64,000 bases of DNA from Stenogyne calaminthoides (GCA_037126765.1 JBBCBC010000002.1:43280889-43344888), one strand, 5' to 3'. Shown: positions 10,597-24,530, counted from the first letter of the stretch. Notes: generated from the letters alone by a model not told the origin. Numbers and translations are program-made.

Positions 10597-12240
10597 GAAC
10601 TTGGGGAGACATAAGTAAATGGTAGTATATTAATATGTGAAGATAATCCGCCATCTTCTGGGAGAGAGACTCTAAGATAGCTACTATCATTTGAGTGGAC
10701 TCTGAAGATTCTCAGACGATACAAGTCCTGTCCTGTTCGTAAGTATCACTTTCTTCTAGCCTGCAAGCATAAATCTCCATGTTCTTACTCCAGATGGCAG
10801 ATAAATAGACAACTTTTTTTATTGTTATGCATAATGTGGTTAAAATGGTTTACTAGCCTATTGGGGCTTCTGGTTTCATATAGTATGTTGATTTGTTACA
10901 AAATTTAGATGTAGTTTGTTCATAACTTTAGTAAAATAGAATCAAGTAGGTGTTCTGAGTTTTTTCCTTTTTTGTATCTTTTATTTTTCTTTGTCTCACC
11001 ATGGCTTTATCCACATTAATGGTCTGTGTGAGCATGTTGATGCATAGTTGGAATTCTAGTTTATTTCTTACTAAAGTGGATTAAGATGTTCATGATTCAT
11101 TACATTGTTCATACTGTATAATGCCTTCACCTATATATTTTTGTGTTTTAAGAACTGGGCCTTCATGATTTAACCCTCCTCTTTCGGTTGCTTTCAGAGA
11201 AAAAGTTGGATGTTAAATTTTGATTATGAGTTGGTGTTTATTGTATAGATGGTTTGTAGCCATCATTTTGTAGTGTAACAGTTACTACTTTTGAATGAAA
11301 TAATTAGAATTGATAGACTAATATGTTAATGAAACAACTGCTACAGAGTAAATCGATCGCACGACATAAAATTTTAAGTTGCCAAAAACTCTCACTAGTT
11401 CTATATTTACTTATCTCGACTCACTATATGTGTTGATAAATGGCCTATTCAAAAATTTGATTTGATAAATAGGTCTATTCTATAGTTTATATATTACATG
11501 GTGTTCAATAATGTTTTAATGTGTTGTACTGTAAAATTTATTAAAACTTAATGTATTATGTTGTATAATATATTAAAGCATTATTAGATACTATCATGCA
11601 TAGTAGCACAGATAAATCGATAAGAGTATATTCAATTTATTTTATGATCTATTCAAAATTTGATTTGGTAAAAATGTATTGTTTGAGCTCGTACACGACT
11701 TATCAATTCATGACAATTATACTTGTCAAAAAAATAAAATCATGACAACTATAGAAGGGCGAATTGAGCGTTCATGAGCTACTCGTAATTGACTCCAAAA
11801 AAAAAAACGAAATTAACTTAAACTAAATCGAGCTCGAGTTCGAGCTCAACAATGCTAGAAACGTCAGGTTCTCAATTCAATTCAATTACATTAATATTTT
11901 GTATGAATTTATGATTATTAGTATTATTGTTTGTGTTGAGCTGAGGTAACTCGAATTCGAGTTGACCCATTCGTGACTGCCCGTTTGTTATGCGGTTTTG
12001 GATTTGATAACAAACCCAACCCAAAATTAAAGCCCAAAACAGAATTACCAAATATACTTATCAAACAATATCCAATAGGAATCGAGAATCGAGGTACCTC
12101 GATCCGTGTTAATCTTCAAAATCCAATCGGGACCGTACATTTAAACACAACATGCCCGCCGTAATACGTCCGATTCCCCCAATTAAAACAATACGGATTA
12201 AACTCTGACCGTCGATTAACCTGATTTAATCCTTTCATCC
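10597..12240. other. 3' flank of the SCAI-like gene and intergenic DNA
   Basis: Probable 3' untranslated sequence runs to about 11300; AATGAAATAATT at 11293-11304 is a possible poly(A) signal region. From 11340 to 12240 the DNA is AT-rich with no convincing gene. The proximal promoter of the H3.3 gene probably starts near 12080. Confidence 0.5.
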
Positions 12241-12326
12241 CTACATATTTATGCACCAGCCTCTTTCCCTTTCAAACTGTATTGTCGCCTCCTCGAGAAG
12301 ATTGAAGAGAGATAAACCTGCGAGAG

Positions 12327-12900
12327 GTAAGTTTTCTGCTGTTTTCTTTGTAATCTTTGTTGATTTTTACTCGCTTTTGTCTTGGATTTCTAGTTATGAG
12401 TGGAATTTGTATGTTGATTGATCCTTCTTTACGATTTTTAATAGTCTCTGACTTTTGGGGATTCTAGGGCTAGACATTGTTCTTGGCTATTTGATTTGTG
12501 TTTGACATTGATAGCGATGTTTAGACTTCGGACGGTTCTTTCTGTGGCGGTTTTCTTTCTTTCTTCTTTGTGATTTTGGTATTTTGTTAATGTTAGGGTT
12601 TCTACGAAGCGATGTAGGTTATGTGTGTGAATTGATTGATAGGTGAAATTGTTTCTTCATGTGTGAAATTTTTATTTACACTGCACGAATTTGTATCTCA
12701 CTTTGTTAATTGAATGTTTTATGTATAATCATCGTTATATTGCAAATGACCTACTTTGAATTGTATTTGTAATCTTTCTGCTCCTTTGGGATAGGGAATT
12801 TGCTTAAACTTGCGATTTTCCTCTGTAATTCAACATTGTATATTAATATTAATTGAATTTAGGTTCCTCTTACTGTAATTTTGCGTTGAAATTTTCACAG
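12327..12900 (+). other. Intron in the 5' untranslated region of the histone H3.3 gene
   Basis: A donor GAGAG|GTAAGT at 12327 and an acceptor TTTTCACAG at 12900, immediately before the ATG, define a 574-bp leader intron. The leader before it is short and purine-rich. Leader introns are characteristic of plant replication-independent H3.3 genes and often support constitutive expression; that role here is inferred from the family. Confidence 0.8.
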
Positions 12901-13604
<704 letters not shown>

Positions 13605-13605
13605 A

Positions 13606-13655
13606 GCTGTCTCGTTGTTTTTGTTAGATGTGTCTCGTTGTTTTTGTTAGATGTG
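13606..13655. repeat. Short tandem duplication in the H3.3 3' untranslated region
   Basis: The 23-bp unit beginning TGTCTCGTTGTTTTTGTTAG occurs twice in a row just after the stop codon. It is followed by GGTGGCGGTGG, then T-rich sequence. Confidence 0.8.
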
Positions 13656-13659
13656 GCAG

Positions 13660-14550
13660 TGGTGGCGGTGGTATATGGTGGTGGAAATTCTATAGTTTGG
13701 ATCTTCTTTAATTGTTAGATAAACCTCAAACTTCTCTAGTGAAGTAGGCTTGTGTTTTGTTATGTAGGGGATTATGGTATTCATAGCCTTGATGGGTATT
13801 GTGTTGGTTTATAATGTTTCTTAGTTTTGTCTATGTGAATGCAAGTTTCTTTGTCACACTAGTGTGAACAAAATATCTAGGATGCATCTGAAGATGGGAT
13901 TTTTTGTGACAATATTTGATCGTATTTTTCTGGGAATGGCTAGATCATGGTTTTATGATGTGCGGTTGTACGTTTAATTATTTGAAAGTTTGAAAATATT
14001 TCGTCTGCGAGTTTGATTAATATTGAAAATTGAGGTACTTATTAACAATAAAGTCTTATGCAATTTGAAAGTGAATCTTTTTTTGTTTTTGGTGCGTAAC
14101 TGAAATGTGAGTCTTAAAATGAAGGGTACTCGGGAAATTTGTCCTATTTGTAAAACAAAATGCGGGTAGAGAATTCACAATTTAATTTTGAAAAATCATT
14201 TCACAAGTTATATAGAGTCCTGTCTTCTAAATCTAATTACTGATTTTTTTTTCTTTTTCTATTTTTAGGTTTTTTTTTTTAAATCTAAAAGATTAATTAA
14301 TTAATTATTAATGTGGGCCAAATGGAAATTATGAATTTGCAAACACACCATTGAAGGCTATTCTAATTTCTAAGAAAGAGCCTGTTGTTGGAAGTGTGGC
14401 AGAGTCATTTTGCAATTGCATTTGCAGGCAATATTATATTATATTGAGATTAATTTTGAAGACAATACGGTCCTGGAGCACAGCTAATGAATGGTTGGAA
14501 TATTAAATTTAATAGCTGGAGATGAATTAATAATTCGTTACAACAGTAGT
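13660..14550. other. H3.3 3' flank and AT-rich intergenic DNA
   Basis: The transcript probably ends before about 13880. The remainder up to the hAT element is AT-rich with homopolymer runs. I see no gene or element boundary. Confidence 0.6.
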
Positions 14551-14557
14551 ATTGCAG

Positions 14558-17500
14558 CAGAGGTGCCCAAACAGTTCGAACCGCCGGTTCGGAACGCAGA
14601 GGTGCCCAAACGGTTCGAACCGCCGGTTCCGGTTTCGAACCGGCGGTTCCCGGTTCCAAAAGGTTGGAATCGGAACCGAACCGTGTAAAATATTTTAACG
14701 GTTCCGGTTCCATCCGGTTCCAACGGTTCCGAACCATTTTTTTTTTTTTTTAATTTTTTTATCAAAATACAAATAAAAAAAATAAATTGAAGTAAATTTA
14801 AAGAAGATGAAACAAAATCTTATGTTATTAAACATACAAAATTACATATAACAAACAACTCAAAAAATTTACATTAAACAATAATTTAATACATTACAAA
14901 AATTACAATTTACAACTTAAAAGTTACAACTTACAAGTAACATGCTAAATTGCTAATGCTACAAATACAAGTGTACAACTTATAATTACAATTAAAAAAT
15001 TACAAATAATGAAAAGAGGATAAAAAAAAAAGGGCTTGGGCATAATTTTAAATTTTAAACTTAGAAAATTCTAAGTTAGAAACTTAAAATTATGTTGCCT
15101 ACGTATCCGATTAGAATCAAAGCCCACGTAGTTCTCTTACCTTGTTTCTTACCTCAAGACTTAAATCTTAAGAAGATTTAAGCTTCATTTTCAATTTCAG
15201 TTGTGTCGTCGATCACACTATCTTCGCTAGAATCCGCGCTAAGAGCTTCATCTTGTGTTCGATCTTCGGTTTTCACCCAATCATCAAGTAAACATTGGTT
15301 TTCCAAGTGCTCAACTGTCAATCTCGAACGTCTTTCATTCAAGATATGTCCACCCAAGCTAAATGCTCGTTCGACGGCTACGGTTGAGACGGGACATGCA
15401 TATATCTCTTTTGCAATCATGCTCAACACCGGATAAGCATCTAATCTCCTCGACCACCACTTTAAAATATCAAAATTTTCTAATTCTCCCGGTTGATACT
15501 CAAAAGGTGTATTTAGAAAATTTTCAATTTCTAAGAAAACATTTGATTGTGCCGTTGCATGTTGTTGATATCGTTCTTTAGAAAAATTATCTAAACGGGA
15601 AAATTTACCATAAAGACCACGACCAAGGGATTGAGAGTATCACCACGTCCACTAGTAGTACTAGTAGCACCACGAACACTAGTAGAATCACCACTAGTAG
15701 GACCAAATTGAATTTTATATTCTCTAAAAACATCCATAAGAACTTGTTTAGATTTTTGGACAACCACAATAGGAGAAGGGGTGTTATCATCTGTAATAGG
15801 AAATAAAGCATCATAATATATAGAAATTAATTCTTTCACTCCATCTATTCTTACTCTAGGATCAAGTATTTTAGCAATTATAAACACATCGGGAATATAT
15901 AAAAAATATTTCATCCATTTGACTTTCATTGAACTAATAACATTATATAATATTTCATTTGGATCACTACAATCTAGAGTAATTGCAACTCTAACACATT
16001 GATCTAAAGCAAGAATAGAAAGTAGGATAATACGTCTTGGGATAATTGTGTAGTAGCTTCATTAAAAACTTGCAACATCTCACATAAAGTAGCACATGAA
16101 TCCCATTGACTAGGAAATAAAGTAATACCACATTGTTCTTGTGCAAAAAAATTACATAATGCATTTCTATACTCATAAGATGCACTTAACATTTTATAAG
16201 TTGAGTTCCATCTAGTAGCAACATCAAGTGAAAACTTTTTAGGAGTAAGTTTATTAACTACACAAAAACTTTTCCATCTTTTTAAAACTTTTTGATGTCT
16301 AACCAAATAATCAAGTGCATGTTTAATAGTTGCAACATGCATTTTTAAAGAAGATAAACCATCTTGAACACACAAATTTAAAATATGACAAAAACATCTT
16401 ACAAGAAAAAATCTACCACCAATTGATGGTTGACAAATTGCAATAAGTTCATCTAAACTAGCCGTATTAGCACTTGCATTATCAAATGAAATTGAAAATA
16501 TTTTTGTAAGAATGTTGTACTCTTGCAAAACCCATTTATTTTTTAGAGCAATATTAGCGGTCGATGCTCAATTATCAAACTCTCTATATGCAATTAAATG
16601 TTTTTGAATTGTCCACGTATCATCAATCCAATGACAAGTAATGCCCATATAATTATGCTCTTGAAAATGATCACTCCAAATATCCGAACATATAGAAACT
16701 TTTTGAGTTAATCTAGAAAACATGCTAGTCATTTCATCTCTTATTTCTTTAGCCATTTTATCAATTTCACGAGTAATAGAAGACCGTGAAATTTTTTTGG
16801 CCGAAGGATTATAAGTCGTAGTAACCCATTTTTTCAAAAACGAAGATCATTTGCAAAACTAAAAAAGGAAGATGTTTAGAACAAATAAATTTAGCTAATT
16901 CTCTTCTAGCAACCTTAACATTATATCTAAATAAACTAGTAGGATTACTTATTTTACCACCTTCAGAAGACGCCGTGAATCAACGTAGTTGCGTTTAAGA
17001 TGTAGTCATTCCCAAGACTTCTTTATGTTTTGCCAACAAATATTTTTTAAATGTTCCATATCCACCACATTTCTCAAAATGATAAACATTAGTGCAATAG
17101 TTACAATAAACTTTAAATATATTTACCTCATCGGTTGCCACTTTTTTGAAGTGAATGGTGAATATTTCGGATGCAAGAACTCTACATCTTCTTTCTCCGC
17201 CTTGAGGTGGAATGGCCTCCTCCTCCTCCACATTTTCTTCGTTTTCATGAGGACCATGTCCATGACCATGAATATTTTCTTGAGTACAACCACGAGGTTG
17301 TTGAAATTCTTCATTTGAAAAAGTGGCATCCGCATAACCGGGACCAAGACTCACTTCTATTTCCTCCACACTCCATGGAATATTGAATTGTGCAGTAGGA
17401 GGAGGAGGTGGAGGAAAATCGGAAGTCATCGGACTCTTTCCTTTTCCTCCTCTAGAAGATGATGATCCTCCTCTTCTTGACATTTTATTTTATGTAATAT

Positions 17501-18076
17501 AAAATATAAAGTAAAGTGTATATAATATAAACTATATACTATAATGTATAAAATATATCAATATAAATAATATATGAAGTATGAAGTATGAACTATAATG
17601 AAGCTTATAAAGTTAGAACTTAGAACAAGAGAATTAGAGAGATGAAGAAGAATTGATCAATTTGGATCAAGTTGGTGCAAGAAAATGAATACAAATGAGG
17701 GGGTATTTATAGAGTTTGGGAAAAAAAAAAAAGTAATTTTCATATTGAATCTCGACCATTGGATCAAAAAATGGTAACATTTGACTTAATCTCAACCATT
17801 GAATAAAAAAAAATAGGCGAGAACCGGCGGTTCACGGTTCGGAACCGCGGAACCGCCGGTTCCAACGGTCATTTCCGGTTGCAACGGTCATTTTCGTGGT
17901 TCGAACCGCTGAACCGTGATTCGATTTTGTGGAAGTAGGAACGGAACCGAACCGTAAATAGCACGATTTGTATAGTAGGATCGGAACCGAACCGTGTAAT
18001 ACACGGTTTCGGTTCCGATTCCGGCGGTTCCGGTTCCGGTTCGAACCGCCGATTCCGGTTCCTTTGGGCAACTCTA
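14558..18076 (-). mobile_element. Decayed hAT-superfamily DNA transposon (3.5 kb)
   Basis: The ends are imperfect inverted repeats: CAGAGGTGCCCAAA on the left and, read inwards from the right, TAGAGTTGCCCAAA. The flanks share ATTGCAG (14551-14557 and 18077-18083); counting one more base each side gives TATTGCAG versus AATTGCAG, a near-perfect 8-bp duplication as expected for hAT. Both ends are packed with CGGTTC/GAACCG subterminal repeats, typical hAT transposase-binding arrays. The interior holds a transposase on the minus strand broken by frameshifts and a stop. The left terminus is duplicated: a second CAGAGGTGCCC start lies at 14597. Confidence 0.9.
15178..17483 (-). pseudogene. hAT transposase (BED finger, RICESLEEPER-like), broken
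   Basis: Segments appear in the normal order but in different frames. 17483-16995 encodes a low-complexity N-terminus and a BED-type zinc finger (CNYC with a downstream paired-His region). 16837-16568 and 16528-16004 share one frame, separated by one in-frame TGA, and encode the RNase-H-like core (ICSDIWSD, SFDNASANTASL, VATRWNSTYKML). 15929-15591 continues in another frame. 15429-15178 is the C-terminal dimerisation domain (VSTVAVERAFSLGGHILNER). Two or more frameshifts and a nonsense codon mean no active enzyme. It lies between subterminal repeats, so it is the element's own gene. Confidence 0.9.
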
Positions 18077-18083
18077 ATTGCAG

Positions 18084-19690
18084 AGGCTGTATTCATTAAT
18101 TTACCAAACATATTTCCTTTTATTTCAACTTTGAGTGGATCTCATGTTTAAAAAAAAATAAAAATTGACGATTGTTACATATCCTGTTGTAGACCATTTA
18201 CCAACTAATATTCAATGCCTCAGTATTAAATCCACAGATAGAATCATAGAGGAGTCATCGCAAAATATACCATATTTTTATGTAAAAAAAAAAAGAAAGA
18301 AAAAGAAATACAAGTTGACTAATAGAGTCATTCTTTAGTTAATTACCTTACATAAAAATGACCACCTATCTTAGTGGGCCTTCAAAGTGATGCCAATTCA
18401 TCATGAGATTAGATCTCCTGTACAAATGTCAATTCTAATCCGTCCTTGTGCGTACGAGCATTGAAAACAGGCAAAATATACAGATATATCTCTTTTTTTT
18501 TTTGGAAAAATCAACAAATCTATCAATTCGTTTATAATTCTGTCATTTTATGCTGCCGTAGAGTTGACAGAAAATTAATTCAGATTTACATTTGTAAAGA
18601 AAATGTCCTTTTGGCCTTCTTTCATACTCTGATTTTTCTTGTTTGTTTCTAGAGAAGTTGATGAGAATGGAAGACTGAGAACATATAAAAGTATACAAGG
18701 AGATGAATAATTTTCTCTTGTAGCATTAAATAATTCAACCATACAAATAAATAATTAGGTAGTATATATTAGAATAATAGAAACATATTACTCACAAGGG
18801 TCTGAAATATGATCCCCGTCCCCATCAGGAGAAAAAATAATCTAGGATCCCCCGTTCTGTTCTGAACAGATTCTCACAGGACGGAGATTTCCCATCTTAT
18901 GTCATTCATAGAAAAAGAGCGACTTTTCCAAAAACAAAAGTTAAAAAAAATATCGTTATTAAATAAGAATACTTTAATAATTTTAATGTTCTCACACCTC
19001 AAAATCTCAATAATTTTTTTCTCACGCAAAATTATCCCTATTACACCCATAATTCAATCCTTATCCAATCCCTTACCAATAAAGTAAACCACCCTAAAAC
19101 TTTCACAAAAGACAAGACTTTAATGCGTCCGTTTAGCTTTTGCAATTAAAGTAAACCGCCCTAAAACTTTCACGAAAGCTAAACTTTTCCGTCGACACAG
19201 CTTAAAGATAAAGATGAATTTCAGTATGCGAGTAAAACAATAATACAAGAAACGAAACAGAAAAAAATTGTGCGCCTTCCTTTCATGTTTTTTAAATCTT
19301 CACCTATTCTATTAGTGTGTTTCTTTTTTCCTCAAATATTCCTTTCACCAATATGGCAGGTCTCAACTTATTATCATGGATGAAATTGGAATGATGCCTC
19401 CTCTACAAAAAATAGGCCAAACACGTCCACCAGAAAATGAAAAATCTACAAAAAATTGTAGGCCTTAAATCCCGGGGCCATAATGCGGCATGCCGTATGG
19501 AGAATTGTCATTTTTACACTTTACACTTTCTTGCAACCATTCTAAACCACCAAAAATCATCACAGTGTGATAGCATAGATGAACAGAAACGATACACTAA
19601 ATTTCATTACCACAAGATCAAGCATAATAATTCATATAATGACAAGACAATTATATACGAGGATTGCTTCAATGTAGAGAAATGAAATGA
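18084..19690. other. AT-rich intergenic DNA between the hAT element and the 14-3-3 gene
   Basis: No supported gene. Two similar CACCCTAAAACTTTCAC-like words about 70 bp apart (19088 and 19156) and an A/T-rich stretch around 18900-19080 are the only visible repetition. The 3' untranslated region of the 14-3-3 gene probably begins around 19690 on this side. Confidence 0.5.
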
Positions 19691-19888
19691 AATGAAATAT
19701 ATAAGCAAACTTTGACATAGACTTCATAATAATAGTTTTGCAATGAACTGAAACACGAAGAATCGAGAAGTAGAGACTGGCAATCAAGCTTAGCACTCAT
19801 GCAACAATTTGGGTGTCTCTCTTTTCCCCCAGAAATAGAATACTACTACAGAGAAAATAGCAGAACACCCAACTAAAACTAAAATTCA

Positions 19889-21674
19889 CTACTCGTTGTC
19901 AGGCTTTGGTGCTTCCTTGGTCTCTTCAGAGATATCATCCTGTATATAAGAAAAGTGAAGATTTAACTCACTGATTTCACTCAAAACTATCAAAAAAGCT
20001 TACGTAGGTAGGACAACAGAACCTACCTGCATGTCTGAAGTCCACAAAGTAAGGTTGTCACGGAGAAGTTGCATGATCAGGGTGCTATCCTTGTATGATT
20101 CCTCTCCCAGAGTGTCCAATTCAGCAATAGCCTCATCAAAAGCCTAATGAACAGTTTAGGCAAACTCATATATATTTCATTAACAAAAAAGAATCCCAAT
20201 TCATAAAACATAACGAACTAAAGGTTGCATTTGGATTGAACTGTTTTAAGGATGAAATTGAAATACAAATTAACTAATTCATTAGTGGTTGTTTGGTTTG
20301 AAGTGGATTTGAAATCCATCACCCTCATTTGATATATTCTTTGGGTCATTTGGATGGAGTTAAATCCACTCTAATTTGGGTGGATATAAAATCTACTAAT
20401 AACAAATTCTTGAATATAATATTTCTTGGTTCAAATGAAACCTTTGATAAATTGGAGGCAGGTCTTTCTCCCACAACACGAGCAAATCAAGGGAAATAAA
20501 CCTCTGAATTAACAATAAAGAAGGGGGCAAGGTTAATATTCTTGAACATACCTGTTTAGCAAGATTGCAAGCTCGGTCAGGAGAATTCAGAATCTCATAA
20601 TAAAAGACCGAAAAGTTGAGTGCTAATCCAAGCCGGATCGGATGTGTTGGGGCAAGCTCAGCATTAGCAATGTCCTGAAGTTACCAAAAAGGGCACCCAT
20701 TTAGCAAATTATTTGCATATTTAGATCATCAAAGTAAGGATCCGCAGTTATTTGCATCAATCTACTCATCTATGATAAGTAAAAGGCTTAAACTTTTCCA
20801 AAATAGAAGGAAAATCCAAAATGAGTATCTCAAACTCTATCAATGCTCTTTACACGCACACAAAAGACACAGTCAATGATTTGAAGTAGAGGCTCTCATC
20901 ATTACAGACCCAGTTGCATCTAATATAGCCTTAACAAAACGACAGAGGCAAATAATCTATCTATAGATGATAGGTGAAGTGCCTTGTGCCTATAGAAACC
21001 CTAATTCAGACTCATTTTCCACGCAAGAAGTATCTAAATTTAAGTAATTCCCCGCAGTTCCAGTTAGCAACAAACTCCAAATCGCCATCAATTTGACATA
21101 TTATGAAAGCTAAATCAACTAAATTTATCAAATAATTCCATCCATAAAATGATTAAAATAAAACTCGAAAAGGTAAATTCAAATTCGAAACCCTGACCTG
21201 AGCGGATTTGTAAGCGGAGAGAGTGTTCTCAGCGGCTTCCTTACGCTCAGCCCCAGATTTGAACTCCGCCAAGTAACGATAATAATCTCCCTTCATCTTC
21301 AAGTAAAACACCTTAGAATCGCCGCTTCCGGCAGATCCGATGAGTTTCGAGTCGAGGAGCTTGAGAATACCGTCGCAAATGGAGGAAAGCTCCGATTCGA
21401 TTTTAGATCTGTAGGTTTTGATGGAGGAAACGTGGCTCTCGTTACCGCGGCTCTCCTCCTTCTGCTCTATGGAAGAGATTATCCGCCAAGAGGCGCGTCG
21501 AGCGCCGATGACGTTCTTATAGGCGACGGAGAGGAGGTTGCGCTCCTCGACGGAGAGCTCGTCGCCGTCGACGGCGCCGACGACCTTCTCCATGAACTCA
21601 ACCATCTCCTCGTAGCGCTCGGCCTGCTCGGCCAGCTTGGCCATGTACACGTTTTCCTCACGCGGGGACGCCAT
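19889..21674 (-). CDS. 14-3-3 protein (GF14, non-epsilon type), 255 aa
   Basis: Exons on the minus strand are 21674-21198, 20674-20552, 20143-20027 and 19939-19889, all with GT-AG introns, giving 255 residues. 14-3-3 proteins are dimeric adaptors in cytosol and nucleus that bind phosphoserine/phosphothreonine motifs on kinases, H+-ATPase, transcription factors and metabolic enzymes. The phosphate-binding pocket is intact: Lys53, Arg60, Arg133 and Tyr134 (YKNVIGARRASWR, DYYRYLAEF). The helix-9 region LLRDNLTLWTSDMQ is in exon 3. The acidic C-terminal tail DDISEETKEAPKPDNE is in exon 4. Four coding exons with these boundaries match the non-epsilon group; epsilon genes have extra introns. A Helitron ends 366 bp upstream of the ATG, limiting the proximal promoter to that space. 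Confidence 0.97.
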
Positions 21675-22039
21675 TCAGATTTGCTTCTAGGTTACCAGAG
21701 TAGGGAGAGAAACAAAGAAAGAGAGTGGAAAAATACAACCAAGGCGTTTTTCGTGGAATCTGTGTGCTTAATAAATACTCCATATATATTAATTTTTAGT
21801 CAATAACTTTTCTAAGTAAGAAATTGGGCTTTTCAGTACAACGGTTTTAATTTTGAATGGGCTCTTCTTTCAGTCAAAAAGGAAAACTTTGATTCATGGA
21901 ATTAGTTGGGCTTGCAGTTTTTATAATTCACGCTCCGAGCCCAAAATCAGCCTCAAAACGCGACACCTGGTGTTCGGGCCTCAAATGGTTTTTGTTTTTG
22001 GCCCAAAACCAACTTTTTTGTGTAGTTCTTTTTAATGTA
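21675..22039 (-). promoter_or_regulatory. Proximal promoter and leader of the 14-3-3 gene
   Basis: Only 365 bp separate the ATG from the Helitron terminus. On the minus strand a TATTTATTAAG-like box near 21768-21778 could serve as TATA element, followed by a purine-poor leader. The AT-rich remainder shows no other motif I can name. Confidence 0.4.
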
Positions 22040-22052
22040 CTAGTGGCTTAAC

Positions 22053-22067
22053 ACGTGCGTTGCACGT
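22053..22067 (-). other. Helitron 3' terminal hairpin
   Basis: A 6-bp perfect stem (ACGTGC/GCACGT) with a 3-nt loop stands 9 nt before the terminal CTAG. This hairpin acts as the rolling-circle termination signal in Helitrons. Confidence 0.85.
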
Positions 22068-23118
22068 TGCACACTTAAATTGCTTATATGATCTTTAGGG
22101 TTTTGTGTGATACTGCCAAAGCTCTTTTAGCATGAACAAAGTTGAGGGGAATTGGATTTTCTATTCTTATGCAAAGGTTGTTTTTGTTTTGATTGTTTGC
22201 CAAATGGATTCTTTTTTTTTTCTTTTGAAAGCCAAATAGATTCTTAAAAAATGTAAATTATTTAATTCATTTAAAGCTTTCATAGTGTGAAAGATCCATA
22301 AATATATATATGTTTTTATTTTTTTGGAGTTGTAGAAAATAGCCCTAAGTATCAAATTTTGCAGTGGACAGAACTTTCCGTCAGTACATGTAAACTATTT
22401 TTACCTTTCTTTCTTCTTAACTTTTTTAGGAGGCTCACTAATTTACTGGCAAATCCCTGGAGTTTCTTATCAATAGTAACTGTCCGCAAACAACAATAAA
22501 TTAAAAGACCTATAAGTTGTAGTCTCCATGATTTCAAACATGCAAAATTGATTGCATATTGTATTTATCACAGTGAGCAAGACGTCTCTCTAGAAGTAAA
22601 GACAACTTATTCCGGCTCGAGCAAGAACATGAAGTGACAGAGGATTAACCCCTTTCGGATTAATGAAAAACAAAATTACGATCATCCCTGACAAGAAAAC
22701 ATCTAAACAATTAATCCCTGACCACTGGGAGTAATAATCTTCTGGACTTTATCAACAGAACACCTTTCTGCCATAACCATTGCTTCTCTTCTCTCTGTTC
22801 TGCATTCGAGTAAAAGAGTCTTGAATTTACTTCATTGACCAGCAAAATGTCTGTTCTACAACATTTAAATAATCGTGTACACAAAACTCTACAAATTGAT
22901 CAGAGTTGTTTAAGCACATAAACAAATTATCAATTACTAATAATAATAAGATATTAAACAATCAAGGTCTTGGGAGATCAAAACCGCAAGTTCATATTGA
23001 ATGAGAGTGCAGATGATGTATAAAAAGAAGTAAATTTGCATGGTAAACTTAAACCACCATTTAAACCAAATGTTAAATGAAAGTTCAAGTAATACGTTAG
23101 GATAGAAAAAGCCACCTT

Positions 23119-23184
23119 AACTTCTCCAGATTTTCTTTTCCCTGTGAAAGCAGTTGCTTCCTCGTGAACTCCAGGTGCATAACT
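23119..23184 (-). pseudogene. Exon-like fragment carried by the Helitron
   Basis: On the minus strand an acceptor-like ...CCATCAG is followed by an open stretch reading YAPGVHEEATAFTGKRKSGE, then possible continuation. The residue composition looks coding, but I do not recognise the family and no matching neighbouring exon can be joined. A captured gene fragment is the most economical explanation. Confidence 0.3.
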
Positions 23185-24439
23185 GATGGAAATGAGAGAG
23201 AATAATTGGTGACAAGATAATAAAAGCAAGCAGCATTGTAATTTGTTTTTCATAAAATAAACACCCTCCGCACCAACAAAATAAAAAAATCATAATGATG
23301 ATTAAGATGATACTACCACCAGTAACGATACCATTAATAATAACAATGTTAAAACATTAAATTTCCAGGGAGCTAAAAATGTCCACTATCCTATTTGAAT
23401 AATATTGTTTTACAAACATACAAGTGTTCATGTGTCTTTGGATAAGCTTTGGTGATTGGTAGAGTAACATGTTTTTGAGTCAATTAAGTTGTTCACACAG
23501 CTCTTTCAAATGAATAATCAGACCAATAAGAAAATAAATCCACAAATAAATAGATATATTGAAGTACAATTACTAAGAAGTTAGTGTTGTAATTACGTAA
23601 TTTCTATCAGATATAAGGAAATTCTCAATTAACATTGGGCATTTATCCTCTAAATAAGATCAACTAACACTATAATTAACGTAAACATTTTCTTGCAGCT
23701 AGCAAAAGTTTAGAGCAGAAGAAAATGTGAAACTTGATGGCAATGCTGATGTACATATATTTTACATAATTGTGTGCACATACTCTAGGCAATCATACCC
23801 AAAAGCTTGAGGCAAGATTGTCTTGCAGCAAATATTCTCTATATATTCTTCCTTTCAGCATCATAATATCATCTATATATATATATATATGCACTAAGCT
23901 TCAAATGCACCAAGAATGAAATTCCCAACAAAACTTCTGTCCAATTAACTTGAAGGAAATCAAATAAAGAACAAACAAAACAAACCACCTAAAAGTAAAA
24001 CAATGGTCTGTCTTTTAGGACATCTTCATTGCAAGAACAAATGAGAAGCAATCAGAACCAGCTGCAGCTTACATTGAGGTTTCTCAAAATTATGCAGCTT
24101 TCTGTAGTTGATTTTGATCAATTTCATTATGGATTCCCAATATGTTTTACAAGATTTTTATCAATTCAGGGCTTGAAAAATAATAAACAAAGAAAACCAC
24201 CAAAGTGCAAGCCCCATTACAACTCTGCTTCTCTGGTCTCAAACATAGCACACCATAGCCCTTATCAAAGAGCCCTCATCTAACAAAACCTTCATCACAT
24301 TTTCCACAGTTTTCAGGTGCCTAAACTTGATATTCCCCTGCATTTTATTAACATCCAGTGTCTCCATATATTCTCTACCACTTTTGAAACAATAAGAGCG
24401 TGTGAGAGAAGGTAATACAATACCATTTTAAGTGTTGAA

Positions 24440-24530
24440 TAAGTGCCTCATGTTTTCAGCATTTTGGGTGAAATCCTTCAACAGTACCACCACCTCCCTT
24501 TGATGCTGGTGTAAGAATTTCCATCCTCAA
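24440..24530 (-). pseudogene. Second exon-like fragment in the Helitron
   Basis: On the minus strand a frame reads EILTPASKGGGGTVEGFHPK and stops shortly after, resembling a protein C-terminus. Family unknown. It lies in the same orientation as the other fragments. Confidence 0.25.

Noticed and set aside
20221..20460. Possible MITE in intron 2 of the 14-3-3 gene
   Set aside because: Words such as GCATTTGGATTGAA and TTCAAATGAAACC look like inverted ends, but the repeats are imperfect and no target duplication is visible.
21432..21806. 124-aa plus-strand frame opposite the first 14-3-3 exon
   Set aside because: It is the antisense shadow of the conserved 14-3-3 exon.
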